Below are positions 11,416-22,590 of a stretch of 45,316 nucleotides of DNA, piece by piece. The notes under the pieces were generated by a model that saw nothing but the letters and a program-made list of their open reading frames with translations, ran no database searches and had not been told where the DNA came from. A program made the position numbers and the translations under genes. The first letter of the stretch is position 1; each line of letters starts with the position of its first letter. The DNA comes from Dicyema japonicum (Eukaryota; Dicyemida; Rhombozoa; Dicyemidae). The stretch covers positions 929,439 through 974,754 of the forward strand of contig RDEW01000020.1 of NCBI GenBank assembly GCA_011109175.1, read 5' to 3'.

Positions 11416-14400
11416 ATGTCATTAATACGGAAATATACGCGATTTTCGAATAAAATGAAGAACAAAGAAAAGGCTGCTTATTTTATATATTCGAACAGCA
11501 CAGCCGACAGAAGCAAGACACTTACAGAGAATCCAGATTCCATCGGGTTGGACACTCTTTTTCTCGAATTGTCTATGTCCCCTTTATTCAACGTGATACG
11601 AATGCCTGATGATCAAGTATGCATGACTTCCAATCTTCAAATTCTCGACATTTCTGGGGAAAATGGAATTCTAACCAAACAGTGGGTCGATTGTGGGTCT
11701 TATAAGTATCTTAAAAAACTGATTTTGACTGATTCATCGCAACATCATTCCATAATTGATGAATTCTTGAATAGAGCCATCAATCTGCGCTATTTGTTGC
11801 TGAGAAACATCAAACTATCCACAATTCCAGTAAATATATCAAATTTGCAGAATATTGAATTTCTAGATCTTTCATTCAATCAAATCGAAGAAATAAACTC
11901 ACTAATGTTCCTGTCGAGCCTCCAAAAGCTCATTCTCGACTTTAACAAAATAAAACGAATTGAACGAGCTAATTTTCACGCCCGTTCACTCCAGCATTTG
12001 TCGATTATGGGAAATTCAGTTCAAAAAGTGACCATGGATTTGATTGCTGCGAGACAACTCAGGTTCATTGACCTTTCAAACAACGGAATAACGGTTTTTC
12101 CATGTGAATNTAGATCTTTCATTCAATCAAATCGAAGAAATAAACTCACTAATGTTCCTGTCGAGCCTCCAAAAGCTCATTCTCGACTTTAACAAAATAA
12201 AACGAATTGAACGAGCTAATTTTCACGCCCGGTCACTCCAGCATTTGTCGATTATGGGAAATTCAGTTCAAAAAGTGACCATGGATTTGATTGCTGCAAG
12301 ACAACTCAGGTTCATTGACCTCTCAAACAACGGAATAACGGTTTTTCCATGTGAATTACTACTTCTTGAGTCGATTAAAGTGATAAATTGCTCACATAAC
12401 CAAATCAACACAATTCCAATAATTACATTTTTGGGAAAACAATCTCCAATTAACCTAATTGACATTTCCTACAACAAACTCCACATTCTTCCCTATAACA
12501 TGATCACCAGGACTGAAATCCTGGACCTCACCCATAACAAGATCACAAAACTCAGGCCAAAATACTTTCGAAATTTGTCTAACAAAATAAATCACGTACT
12601 TTCGTCATCGTAATTTAGAAATTATATTTAACCGGGAATCCCATCGAAGGACTGAGTCCTGATATTTATGAGAATGGCTTGTCTACTATAATTCGTCATT
12701 TCAAGTATAATTACGCTGCCCACATGGTTTCGGTTTATCAATATTCTAGCAATATCAAGGCACTAGTATTCTCCTCGTAGGAAACGCTAATTCCGGTAAA
12801 ACCACGTTGATTCATTCCATTGTGCAAGATCACGGAGTTTACTCTGAATATCGGCCTTCAGTTGGGATATCCATGTATGACGAAGTAGAATTGTTGTTTG
12901 ATGATAACATCGGTAACAAGATCTCTGTAAGCACCAACTTTGTTGAATTAGCTGGGAGTCCTAGCTATCGTGGTCCTCTGGAAGACTTTTATAATCAAAT
13001 TTCAATTGTCTGGTTGGTCGTAAATATGAGACAATACGAGTTTGATGGATTCGAGAACTGTGTAAAACCATGGCTAGATATCTTGGCTTATCACACAACC
13101 GAGAAACATCTTTTTGTGGTATGCACCCACAAGGATATCTGTAAGACCGACTCAACTCAGATAATTGAAAAAATTAGAAATCAAATAGAAAATTATGTGT
13201 ATTACTCATTCGAGTATATAAGAAATCTTAAAACATTGATGACTAATGCTGACAGCAATGCCCCTGCTATTGTTGAATTCATAAGAAGAATATCACTAAT
13301 ATCCACAAAACCAATATTAAACATTCACTACGTACCCTCGTTTGATTATTGTAGGTTGATGAAGCCAGTAGTACCACCATGATTGGAGTAGAACAGCTGA
13401 TTAACAAAACGAAACAAATTATTAGAAATTATTTCCCCAATGCTTTAAAACTGGTCCCTACCCGATGGTTTCCCTTCATAGAATACATGTCATTTATTCC
13501 CGAGGACAACGAAGAAAGTAAGAAATCCGCCAAAATGTTAAAGTTTGCAATGGATGTAGTCCCTGTTGAGCAGATTCAGAACTCAGTGGCTGCTGAATTG
13601 GGAATTGTCAATCAGACCATGCAAATTTTACATTATCTTTCAGAAGTAGCATTTCACTCTATTTTAGAGTCAGAAAATTATATGGAACAAGGAATCGACG
13701 TTGTTTAAAGCAAACATAGTCACAAATCCCTTAATAATTGGAGGTATGATCTCCAAACTATTCCATCATGACATTGAAGCATTCATTTCTTCCTTGAGCC
13801 AGGAAACTATCATGGATAATGATTTTACAGCCAAAGAACTCAACAAAGTTATAGGTCAGTACAAACAAGGGATCGTATCAGCATCTTTGTTACGTCTGAT
13901 TTGGACTCACCACCACAGCAATATTGTCCAATTCAAAAAGAGTGGTGATGAAAATCTCTGTTACATGCAAAAGCTAGCAATGATAAGAGATAACTTCAAG
14001 AGTATTTACTTCAAAAAATCGAAAGGTTATTCTTGTTTGTGATTCAAGAATTTGATACAATTTTGTTGCCGGATTTGTTCCCAACGGCAGCCATTATGAC
14101 CGATACTCGATTAAAAGCCTTAGGAAGTAATCCCAAGTTGAATGTGTGTTTCTTGTTCGTAAATGTTTTCCCAGTTGGACTAATGGCCAAATTGATTGTC
14201 ACCGTTCAACAGAAAATGTCACTAAACAAAAGCTGTGAAAGGTGGAAATATGGAATTCTCGGTTATCTCCACAAAACAGACTTAATACTTATGTTAAGAC
14301 ATTTTACCCTCCAATCTGACCATTGTCCAATCATCAAGTCAATAACAGAGGCACGTGCGTCAAATAAAGACTCATTTGAGTGTGTTGAGGTTATAAATGA

Positions 14401-14877
14401 GTTATTATTAACAGTTTTGTATTTTTCAGACCACTTCAACTATAAATTCTCCTAAAAATCATGACATGAGTTCTGAGAGTGCCTCTCGTAAAAATAGCCA
14501 CTCCTCAATTTCATCTGACTTTATTTTACATGGACGTGTGGAGAAATCTGAATTAACTTGCTTATGGAGTTCTCTCACGTCGATTCTCCACGAGTGTTAC
14601 CAAATAATAACCGACTATCAAGGTAATGGTAAGGATAAATTATCAGGATGTCCTGCACTCAGTCTCACATCATGTCCACACTGTCTCAACTATACATTTG
14701 GGAGTTATTGGTACTGTCATTTGGATTTGGAAGCCAAGGTTGATTTGAAGTGCTCGCATTGCTCGTCAAAGGTTGATAAGGATTACATAATCCCAACAGT
14801 ACCTCATAAAAACAGAGGTAATTTTGATTAATAAATTGTTAGATCAGCTTGTACTACAACTAATGTCCCCCAAATAA
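11416..14877 (+). CDS. Roco-family protein: LRR, Roc GTPase, COR, no kinase; tiny introns
   Basis: The predicted protein is about 1,000 aa. Leucine-rich repeats fill roughly residues 70-330 (IEFLDLSFNQIEEI, LRFIDLSNNGITVFP, LIDISYNKLHILP). The Roc domain follows with P-loop GNANSGKTT, a switch-like ELAGSPSYR and THKD as the G4 motif, then a COR region (ILLPDLFPT). The C-terminus has paired cysteine motifs (CPHC, CSHC). No kinase domain follows, as in MFHAS1-like Roco proteins. Introns: 12596-12618, 12727-12749, 13332-13354, 14026-14048 (23 nt each), 14390-14414 and 14818-14842 (25 nt). A further junction near 13700-13719 offers a 20-nt GT-AG candidate that leaves the frame one base off, so a sequence error or unusual site is likely. 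The 247-nt duplication around N 12110 must be removed; exon 1 is then 933 nt. Confidence 0.85.
11864..12356. repeat. 247-nt duplication inside the LRR exon around an N at 12110
   Basis: Bases 11864-12109 recur at 12111-12356 with a few substitutions (for example gcgagacaac versus gcaagacaac). Removing one copy plus the N restores an exon of 933 nt ending in the correct phase, so this is most likely an assembly overlap of two alleles. Confidence 0.9.
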
Positions 14878-14988
14878 TATATTTTTCGTTACTAACAATG
14901 TATAAAACAACAGGGATGTTATTTATGTTGAAATTTATTTCTCGAGTTTTTGTGTGAGCATTTAGCTCAATACTCCATTAATTTGTTG

Positions 14989-15350
14989 GACATATTTTCA
15001 CTATTTATTACCCCCGGTGCCTACGAATGAAGGAAATCATCGTAGATGTGGAAGAATGGTCGCCGCTAATGGTCTTCACCCTCTCTCGGAAAAGTGCTGG
15101 AAAGAGTGCAATCACTGAGTTATTGCGTGGAGACTAAAAGAGGTCAGATTCCATTCCAGTTATAGCCCTCGGACTAGCCTCAGAAACAAAAGGCCTGACG
15201 GAACAACTTTCTTCCTATGGTAAAGTGGTCGCCACCTGTGTGGATAGCCTCTCTCCCTCTAAACTTGCTATGGCTGCAACTAACCTAGACTTAGCCTCGG
15301 ATAAGTTTGAGATCATAAAGATGAAGAAATACGAATGTCTCGGTGGATAG
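14989..15350 (+). pseudogene. Unidentified ORF with one in-frame stop
   Basis: One frame starting at the ATG near 15027 reads MKEIIVDVEEWSPLMVF, then SRKSAGKSAITELLRGD, a stop, and then continues in the same frame (DSIPVIALGLASETKGL, VVATCVDSLSPSKLAMAATN) to a stop near 15350. The AGKS segment resembles a P-loop but lacks the first glycine of GxxxxGK[ST]. The frame runs directly into a dispersed repeat that belongs to transposon sequence, so it may itself be a transposon ORF. No family is recognised. Confidence 0.35.
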
Positions 15351-15750
15351 TTTATTTTTGAACCAGTCGTCGTGGAAACGTCGGGAATCATAGGAAGCAG
15401 GTCATTGATTCATCTAAACAGAATAGGATTGCAAAGATGATAGAAGAGAAAGTAACTGGCTCACTGAACGAATTTCCTTGCAATATTTTTAATAATTGTT
15501 TTTCCACGAATCGAGTTGTAATGCCAAATTCTGTCGTTAATGTNCTCGGTGGATAGTTTATTTTTGAACCAGTCGTCGTGGAAACGTCGGGAATCATAGG
15601 AAGCAGGTCATTGATTCATCTAAACAGAATAGGATTGCAAAGATGATAGAAGAGAAAGTAACTGGCTCACTGAACGAATTTCCTTGCAATATTTTTAAGA
15701 ATTGTTTTTCCACGAATCGAGTTTTAATGCCCAAATTCTGTCGTTAATGT
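15339..15750. repeat. Local duplication around an N at 15544
   Basis: The segment ctcggtggatagtttatttt at 15339 recurs at 15545 after the N, with a few single-base differences. It contains a dispersed repeat also found near 17211. Confidence 0.8.
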
Positions 15751-15786
15751 CCCAGTATTGGGATATATTGGAAGACAGGTCATTTC

Positions 15787-16980
15787 TTACGAAAAATCCC
15801 AAGTCATAGTGTTTTGACTCACTAGGTAAGAAGAATAGATGATAGTCTCCATGACGTTATTGAAGTACATTAACAATTGATCTTCCTGAAGGCATACGAA
15901 TGCGAATTTATATTTCTTTATGTCTTGGTGCAAGACTTTCTTTTTTAGATTTTGAATAGTCCCTGACATTGAACGTAAACATCAAAATTACCCCCGGTCC
16001 CTTAGAGTGAGGAACATGTCCAATCTTTATACTTGCATTGAACGCGTTCCTAAGGACTTTGAATAGGATTTCCAAGGCTTCATTAAACCTTCCTGCTTTA
16101 AGGGGGAATCGCAGTAACTCGTCGTTTATTGAGTACATCTTTCTGACAAAGTTAACAAAGTATTTTCTAATCAGATCTGCCATTTTTCATCTCGCTTGAT
16201 TGATTCCCAGCGGGGTTTCGGGCTCAGGATGCCTTAACAATAATTTTTAATTCGTGATGCTTCTTCATGATTGATAGACATTCACGACCATGATTTTTAT
16301 TTTCCGATTAAAGGTCTCTTCAGTATCAGAGTCACACAGATAGTTTAATTCTCTTGGTGTTTGTTCAGTAGTATCCGGATACGCTCACAACAAGCGCCTT
16401 TCAACTTTTACTCCAAATATTTATTGCTTACAAATGACTTTTCTTTCACGGAAGCTTTACAATATCAGAATTATTCATCTGACTCTCGATCATGATGCTA
16501 TGCTTTTTTTTCAAAGATCCTTTAGCAGTGCAGTTCTTCGGACTTTTCTAGCACTTGTCATCCTCCGTTGCTTAGCTGGACGATTCGCACTTCACATTTA
16601 GATTCATCCTGGGTTTGGGCCCACTCAGATAAGTTGCGTGAATTTTCTCATCAGTGAACTCTCTTTATTTTTACAGAAACAGAATATATATTTATACCCC
16701 CGTCGCACCTTTTTGCAAATTCATAAGTGATTTCCACCAGTCTAATCGAAAAACTTAGGCGTATTAGAAAGGCATCTTCCGTTCTCGACTTAATACTAAA
16801 CTTTACAACACTGAGTCTCCTTCCATTTTGTTATTAACCCAAGACGCTGTCATCCGAAGAGTCCTTCTTCGGATGGGGAATAGCTAATGGTCCTTTTTTG
16901 CGGTGCATTATGTGCACCTGAGCGTCTCTAGAACTTTCATAACTGGTAGGCCACATGACGCCACGTTTTTAATTAATGTA
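15787..16980 (-). mobile_element. Jockey-like LINE, 5' part (ORF1 remnants and start of endonuclease)
   Basis: On the minus strand, 16183-15980 reads an ORF starting MADLIRKYFVNFVRKMYSI, followed by VILMFTFNVRDYSKSKKE, the beginning of an AP-type endonuclease, continuing in another frame as FAFVCLQEDQLL near 15880. The block 16838-16975 is about 80-90% identical by eye to 25296-25430, which lies just upstream of another jockey-like endonuclease. The RT part is absent. Clade assignment is by overall look. Confidence 0.55.
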
Positions 16981-17510
16981 TATTCCATTTTTAACTTTAA
17001 TGTATTAAGAATATCGTTATATTATACTAAACATATAGTAGACGGATAATCATTATCTAGATATTTATCAACACTCGTCTAGTAAACACATAAATAACAA
17101 ACTACTCTACACGAAATTTAGCTTATCGATTAAAGTCAAAGAAACTCAAAAATTTCTTAAAAAGCAATAATTAAATAGTTATGCAACTTTTAAGCAATAC
17201 ATAACTATAGCCAGTCGTCGTGGAAACATCAGGACTCATAGAAAGCAGAACAATGACCCCGATGAACCGCGTCTGATCGCTTATCGCAATGAGAAAAAGG
17301 ATGAGAGAATGGAGCTGGCTTATTGATAGCATTTCCTTACTGATCGTCAGGAGAAATGCACCACTAGTAGTTGTTAACTGTTTGTGTTAAATAAAATATT
17401 TTGAAATATTAGTGAATAAATTTTGTCCCGGATTTAAGCTCAAAATATCATTTTAGTCTCTTTTAATAAAAATAATTTAAAAAAAAGGATTAAAGAAAGA
17501 ATAAAGAGCA
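16981..17510. other. AT-rich spacer with one dispersed-repeat fragment
   Basis: No gene was seen. The segment 17211-17350 contains ccagtcgtcgtggaaac and following text shared with 15363 and, more weakly, with 40090-40310 in its coding sense. Confidence 0.5.
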
Positions 17511-19364
17511 TCAAATAAATAAGCGACAAACGTCATCGTTATAAGTAAAGAAAAGAGTGTCAGCCAAAGTACTCTCAACGTTATACTCAGACACAACATC
17601 AGAGAACTAACATAATCAACAAAACCAACCGGTTTATAATTGGTCTCAGTAATCGGCTTCATATTGAAGTGAGGCCCAAAATTAGCAGTAACAGTGGCAT
17701 TCTTATAAATAGAGATAGCAGGAAAGTACTCGCCATCATACAATCCACGAAAGGCCACACCAGCACTCACTCCATTCTTGAATAACTCAATCTACCACAA
17801 TAACATTATTCTAACGTATGAATCGGGCACCACATTCAGATCTCTCTTCAGTTCATTTAAATCAACCTTCTCCTCGAAGTAGAAACTCCCACGATATCTC
17901 ATCAGCGGCTAATTGTATAAACAAACAACCATTGTTTTAAGTGACTGCATTTTGTAACAAGGATTATTTGGCATGTGAATCATAAACCCGAGAACATCCC
18001 CCTCGTCAAAACCATCGGAGAAATGTTTCCCTCTGCTTTTATGAAACACTGTCCCTTTAAGGGACCTCCATGAATAGCTCAACTCGTCATACCCACAAGG
18101 AGCCTGTGTCGTCGCTGATATTAACAACCAAATTACCGAATCTTTGAGAGAAACCGAGCCTAACATGGGAATTATCGGGTCGGGAGGTAAATGCACACTC
18201 CCAATACCACGTGCCCTGTGAAATACCTATATAGGAAAAAGAAAAAAACCATGTGAGGCTCTAACCAAGGAATATCCCTTCGACCCAGTAGCTCCCATCA
18301 TATTTTCAGCCATTTTGAGTTGGTGAGCTCTATCAACATATGAAAGATGTATTTTGGGGGACTGCCAGATTCTGTATAAGAATGAAGGAATGGGCTTGTT
18401 GTTGGAGGTATCAAGGCATTCTTCAAACTTATCCTGAAATGGAGCATTCGGGTCAGGTACAGCGTAATGCCAACAGTAACCCTCACGATTGAAGGGATGT
18501 TCCAATGGAAATCCATCCGAGTTTAGCTTAACCGATTGATCCCTTCATTCATTAATACATTACTTTTTAGGCCTGCTCTTTATTACGCTCTCCTTTTTAG
18601 AAATACTTCGTTTAGAGCCTTCATGATATAGATCGGAGATGTACTGCATATGTGATGAACTGAACAACAACGGAGATATTGAACTAAGGGACTACAATTG
18701 GGTAACTTAAATACATGTGAGTTTAGGGAGAAGTACATTGGAATGTCAGTTGTATCTTCTGAGATTGAGGGATGTGGGGATGTACTGCATATAAATGTAT
18801 CCTTGTTGTCGATCTTAGATTAAGTGGTTGACTACCAAGGTGTCGTGAACGATCTGTCTCCACGTGTTTTGGGGACGCTTGGAAATTGTGGTGAGGGAAT
18901 CCCAATGGGAGTCAATGAACGACACTATATCCGTGTCCACGTGATAATATTCTCTCCAGTTGTTATACTCAGAGTCGAGGGAAAAGAGATTGGCAAGAGC
19001 GGTGTGACAGAGCTCCAGGATTCCTGTGAGATGATTAAACTACAAAACCGGCCTCCTTTCTACGGAAGAATTCGAGTCCATCAGGGGAACAATTTCGACA
19101 AACAAAGTTATAGTTTGTGGAGAAGAGAGCCATTGACCTGGAATATTACAAATGAGTACGAGACATAGTTGTCCACACAGGAGGAATGATACCAACAACA
19201 ACAACCGGCACAGAATACTTCTACTTCTGATGGTCGTCGACACCTTCCACTAGTAAGTAAGAAAGATTTGGTAACCAATAACATGTCTTTTGCTTCATGT
19301 CAGTGTCCTCGTTCATTATATCAGAAAGATCACAAACTACCATATCTTCCAAATTACCTTCCAT
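17511..19364 (-). CDS. ASH2L: ASH2L-like COMPASS histone-methyltransferase subunit, eleven tiny introns
   Basis: Splicing out introns at 19250-19275, 19138-19159, 19024-19048, 18814-18835, 18692-18714, 18543-18563, 18227-18249, 18104-18125, 17909-17929, 17792-17815 and 17607-17629 (21-26 nt, all GT-AG) gives 1602 nt, 533 aa plus stop. Domains in order: an N-terminal atypical PHD (CYCGRCRRPSEVEVFCAGC at 28 onward, then NYNFVCRNCSPDG), a winged helix (LELCHTALANLF, DIVSFIDSHW), a basic linker, EHPFNREGY, and a SPRY domain (GYSLVRASHG, GTWYWECAF, GYDELSYSWRS, SFYFEEKVDL, GEYFPAISIYKNATV, FGPHF). The C-terminal ESTLADTLFF matches the DPY30-binding motif of ASH2L. It acts in the nucleus with RbBP5, WDR5 and DPY30 to stimulate H3K4 methylation. 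Intron 18104-18125 could instead start three bases earlier. Confidence 0.96.
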
Positions 19365-19379
19365 TCTGTGTTATTCAAA

Positions 19380-20988
19380 TTATAATATATTACTTTTTTT
19401 ATTTTTTATATTACTTTTTTATTTTTTAGATTTTAAGTTTTTCTGCTAATTGGTTTGTCTGACATATTACATCAAAAAATCTTGAAACGGTACCTTGGTG
19501 TTTTCCCGTAACCACTACTAAGAATACTATTTGGTAGTTTCTTAGTAATTGATAGAAGTTAAACAATATATGGAACATCACTGATTCCTTGAATATGTCA
19601 TAAAATATGCTGGCGATATTTTGTTTTTAGGTTAGAAATGGTCGGTTTGATAACTCTATTACCTAAATGTTTGTAATTTATACAAGATATTACTGATCGC
19701 AGAATTAGAAACACGTGAAAACGGATTCGCATGCGCATTTAAAATCTGGAATTGCTCCCCTGTTTCGACATAGAGACTCTTCGGTTAGTACTTTGGTTAG
19801 TAAAATGACGGCTGGTAATTTTACACCTTTGGACCCAGAGTCAATTTTCAGTTTAATCTCAGAACGTTCCTTCCAAACTATCTCAATAAATATGCCAAGA
19901 TTGCGTTTCCATTTTTTAGAACCCCTTTCCACTACAATTGAAGTCGTTCTTCACATTATTCTATAGAGTGAGGTTTTTCAGTTTTTCTCTCGGCTTCTCT
20001 CGCGATTATGATCGTGAGGGAAAGAGGTCTGTCTCCATAAATTGAAAAATAATATCCGATTATTTGGAAATGACCTTTGAACCATCAAGGTTTCCGCAAT
20101 CAAAAACCAGAGTGCTGGAATCAAGGTTCGAATGAGGAGGTTGAATATTGTCGCCTCAAAAGAGAAGTTCGCAGGAAAAACACGAAGGTATTCGAAGGAG
20201 TTCACGTGAACGCCTGCCAGTAGCGTTAACATATAACAAGTGCATGTGATTGCGTGAAGAAAACTGGTGAGAGAGATGGGATCGGCCGTGTTTTCTCTTC
20301 ATTCATGAGGCTGGCTGTAAAGATTGCTTTTCTATAGTCTATCCCTTTTGTAACAAATTTATTAAGCCCTCTTCAAAAAGGAGTCGGAGTAAGCTTCGGA
20401 TATAAGGCTGCTGTTCTGCATAGAAATCACAAGGTCTTCATCAATCCTTAGTGAATCTTTAACCATCATGGCACTTTTTAGTTTTCTATATTCTTAGCTA
20501 AATTAGTCAATTTAGTAACCCATAATAGATAGAGAAGGAAGTTAATTAAGCAACTAATTAGATATGCCAGAAATTAAGGACCACAATACCATGGTTCTAT
20601 CTCACGTGGACGATCTCATGTATAGGGATTTCTTAAATAAAAAACTATATATTTCCAGTTTTCCGAGTCGCAGAAACATAGGGCCATTCAAACGTTGATT
20701 CCTTGCAATTGTGGAAATCATTCCAGTTGATCGGGGAGAGTAAATGGTCATTTTTTACCATCATTGCACTAGTAGAACAAGAAAATGAACAAAGGAAAAG
20801 AAATCTTCGATTAATAGTTAGTATGAGAAGTGAACCAAGGGTCTTTGTCACAGTATGACATGAAAATCAGTATCTGATCGGCTAAATTAAAGCTTAAATA
20901 AAATTGAATATTTAATCATTTTAGTTATTTTCAATCAAATTTTTAAATATTATTATTTTGTTTATAAAATTCTTGTAGGTGATTAAAT
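19380..20988. other. Spacer between divergent ASH2L and ePHD genes; no recognised gene
   Basis: The ASH2L-like gene starts at 19364 on the minus strand and the ePHD gene at 20989 on the plus strand, so both promoters should lie here. Open frames at 19715-19966 (+) and 19978-20232 (-) show no family resemblance; the latter has a leucine-rich stretch (LLIRTLIPALWFLI) that might be LINE-derived. No TATA or other element is firmly identifiable. Confidence 0.45.
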
Positions 20989-21936
20989 ATGGAAAATTCT
21001 GTTATAACCAAAGATGACCCTGAGATTCATAACAATACAGAAAATATACCCAAAGATGAAATTGCTATAACAGACATCAAAACAACAAAGAAGGAAGAAC
21101 TTAAAAATAAAAGAAAGGCGAAAAAGAAAAAAACAAAAAAGAAAAATGTTAAACAAAACAATACAGAAAATATACCCAAAGATGAAATTGCTATAACAGA
21201 CATCAAAACAACAAAGAAGGAAGAACTTAAAAATAAAAGAAAGGCGAAAAAGAAAAAAACAAAAAAGAAAAATGTTAAACAAGAATTTGTGTTACCCCCA
21301 TCACTCATTCGTCATATTAAAAAACGTAATAAGAAATTCAATCCATATCTGAAAATTATAATAAACAGAATTCCTTCTAAAGTGGAGTTAGTTAACTATG
21401 AATGCAGTAACAGAATGTCTATTCCTCCCCCACATGTAAATTCAGTCACATCAATGAAATGCCAACCACGTGAAATAACATCTGATGTGTGTTCATTCTG
21501 TGGAAGACAAAGAGGGGACTCACAACTGGGAGACCTGTTTGGTCCTTACAGATCAGAGACATCAGAGGATATTTGGACTCACGAGAACTGTGCTGTGTGG
21601 ACAAATGGAGTATATGCCAGCAGTGGGACTGTGTTTGGTTTGTCGGAAGCAGTTAGTTGTTCTCGTAATAATGTATTAATAATATATATTAAGATGTGCG
21701 TTGCTTGTGGGAATTTGGGGGCATCTCTTTGTTGTGTTGTGCGTGGCTGTACCCAAATGTTTCACTATCCATGTGCAGTTAAAGATAATTGTCGGTTTAA
21801 TGAAGATTATTTTAATATATTCTGTTGTTGTGTTGTGCGTGGCTGTACCCAAATGTTTCACTATCCATGTGCAGTTAAAGATAATTGTCGGTTTAATGAA
21901 GATTATTTTAATATATTCTGTACAAAACATAAATGA
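20989..21936 (+). CDS. Extended-PHD (ePHD) finger protein with one 21-nt intron
   Basis: The frame starts ENSVITKDDPE and has a long lysine-rich region, then an ePHD module: CSFCGRQRGD, DLFGPYRSE, WTHENCAVWTNGVY, FGLSEAV, CVACGNLGASLCC, MFHYPCAVKDNC and a terminal CTKHK. This Cys/His order fits ePHD zinc fingers of the TCF20/RAI1 and related chromatin-reader type. Bases 21673-21693 start GT and end AG and add seven AT-coded residues where the family has none; treating them as an intron gives the normal eight-residue spacing. Spliced length is 927 nt, 308 aa. Two exact in-frame duplications (21031-21282 and 21730-21921) lengthen it; without them it would be 234 aa. Probably nuclear. The exact orthologue is not certain. 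Confidence 0.82.
   Translation: MENSVITKDDPEIHNNTENIPKDEIAITDIKTTKKEELKNKRKAKKKKTKKKNVKQNNTENIPKDEIAITDIKTTKKEELKNKRKAKKKKTKKKNVKQEFVLPPSLIRHIKKRNKKFNPYLKIIINRIPSKVELVNYECSNRMSIPPPHVNSVTSMKCQPREITSDVCSFCGRQRGDSQLGDLFGPYRSETSEDIWTHENCAVWTNGVYASSGTVFGLSEAVSCSRNNVLIIYIKMCVACGNLGASLCCVVRGCTQMFHYPCAVKDNCRFNEDYFNIFCCCVVRGCTQMFHYPCAVKDNCRFNEDYFNIFCTKHK
21031..21282. repeat. Exact 126-nt in-frame tandem duplication in ePHD gene
   Basis: The unit encodes 42 residues (NNTENIPKDEIAITDIK onward, lysine-rich). Copies 21031-21156 and 21157-21282 appear identical, and the frame is kept. Confidence 0.9.
21730..21921. repeat. Exact 96-nt in-frame tandem duplication in the ePHD zinc finger
   Basis: The unit encodes 32 residues including RGCTQMFHYPCAVKDNC. 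It duplicates the last metal-binding part of the finger, so a normal ePHD needs only one copy. Confidence 0.9.
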
Positions 21937-22259
21937 TTATTTTTTATTATGTTTTTATCTTAGTTCTAATAAGAAATTTTGTCAAATACCTAAAATAACT
22001 CATGATGCTGAAAGACCCTGTGCCTGTTACGGAGAGTGGTTCAAGGTAACCGTCTCAGGTGGTTTCGACTTCCCTCTTGTAAGTCTGGAATCACTTAATT
22101 GGATGGGATATTCTTTCTCTTTTAACTCAGTAGTCCTGGGCAATAGTAATTGTCGTATGTCATAAGAACCCGGGCCGTTAATACTGTCCGGGTCGATAAG
22201 GTCAGTCCATCACTTGAAATCATTAACAATCTCTAAGTTTTGTTTCAAGAGAAACAAAA
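21937..22259. other. Spacer downstream of ePHD gene
   Basis: A short open frame continues to 22165 in another phase without recognisable content. It ends at the boundary of a DNA transposon. Confidence 0.45.
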
Positions 22260-22590
22260 TACAGTAAACCCTCATTAATCCGAACAAAAAAAAATTGGAT
22301 ACCTTTCGGATTATGAAGGGAATAAATATACTAATTTTATTGCAATTAATATTCACTCCATTTTCAGCATTAATAGTTTACTCGTCGACATTATAATCTT
22401 CACAAAGAATGACGATTTCGTTCTCGTCGAGCATTTCTGTTTGGGTTATTCCTCCTTCATTAGCAAGTTCTTCCAGTTCTTTTCGGTACTCATTCAAAAC
22501 AAAATCTTGCATGATATCTTCACTAGCCAATTAATCAAGACATTTGAGTCTCTACATCATAATGATGACCTTCCTTAAATTCCAAAAAAA

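Noticed and set aside
14414-14429. Alternative 16-nt intron in the Roco gene
   Set aside because: It also keeps frame, but the 25-nt option at 14390-14414 fits the size range of all other introns. Not excluded.
14989-15120. P-loop kinase or GTPase
   Set aside because: The motif lacks the first glycine, an in-frame stop follows, and the region merges into transposon repeat.
17477-17640. C-terminal transmembrane anchor on ASH2L
   Set aside because: It is an out-of-frame reading; splicing of 17607-17629 replaces it with the conserved DPY30-binding motif.
18824-19168. 114-aa plus-strand open frame
   Set aside because: It is antisense to ASH2L exons 3-5, which have strong family resemblance on the minus strand.
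20983-21308. Phe- and Leu-rich minus-strand frames resembling membrane proteins
   Set aside because: They are the complement of the lysine-rich region of the ePHD gene.
21652-21693. Alternative 42-nt intron in the ePHD gene
   Set aside because: It would make the finger spacing too short by about seven residues; the 21-nt version fits the family.
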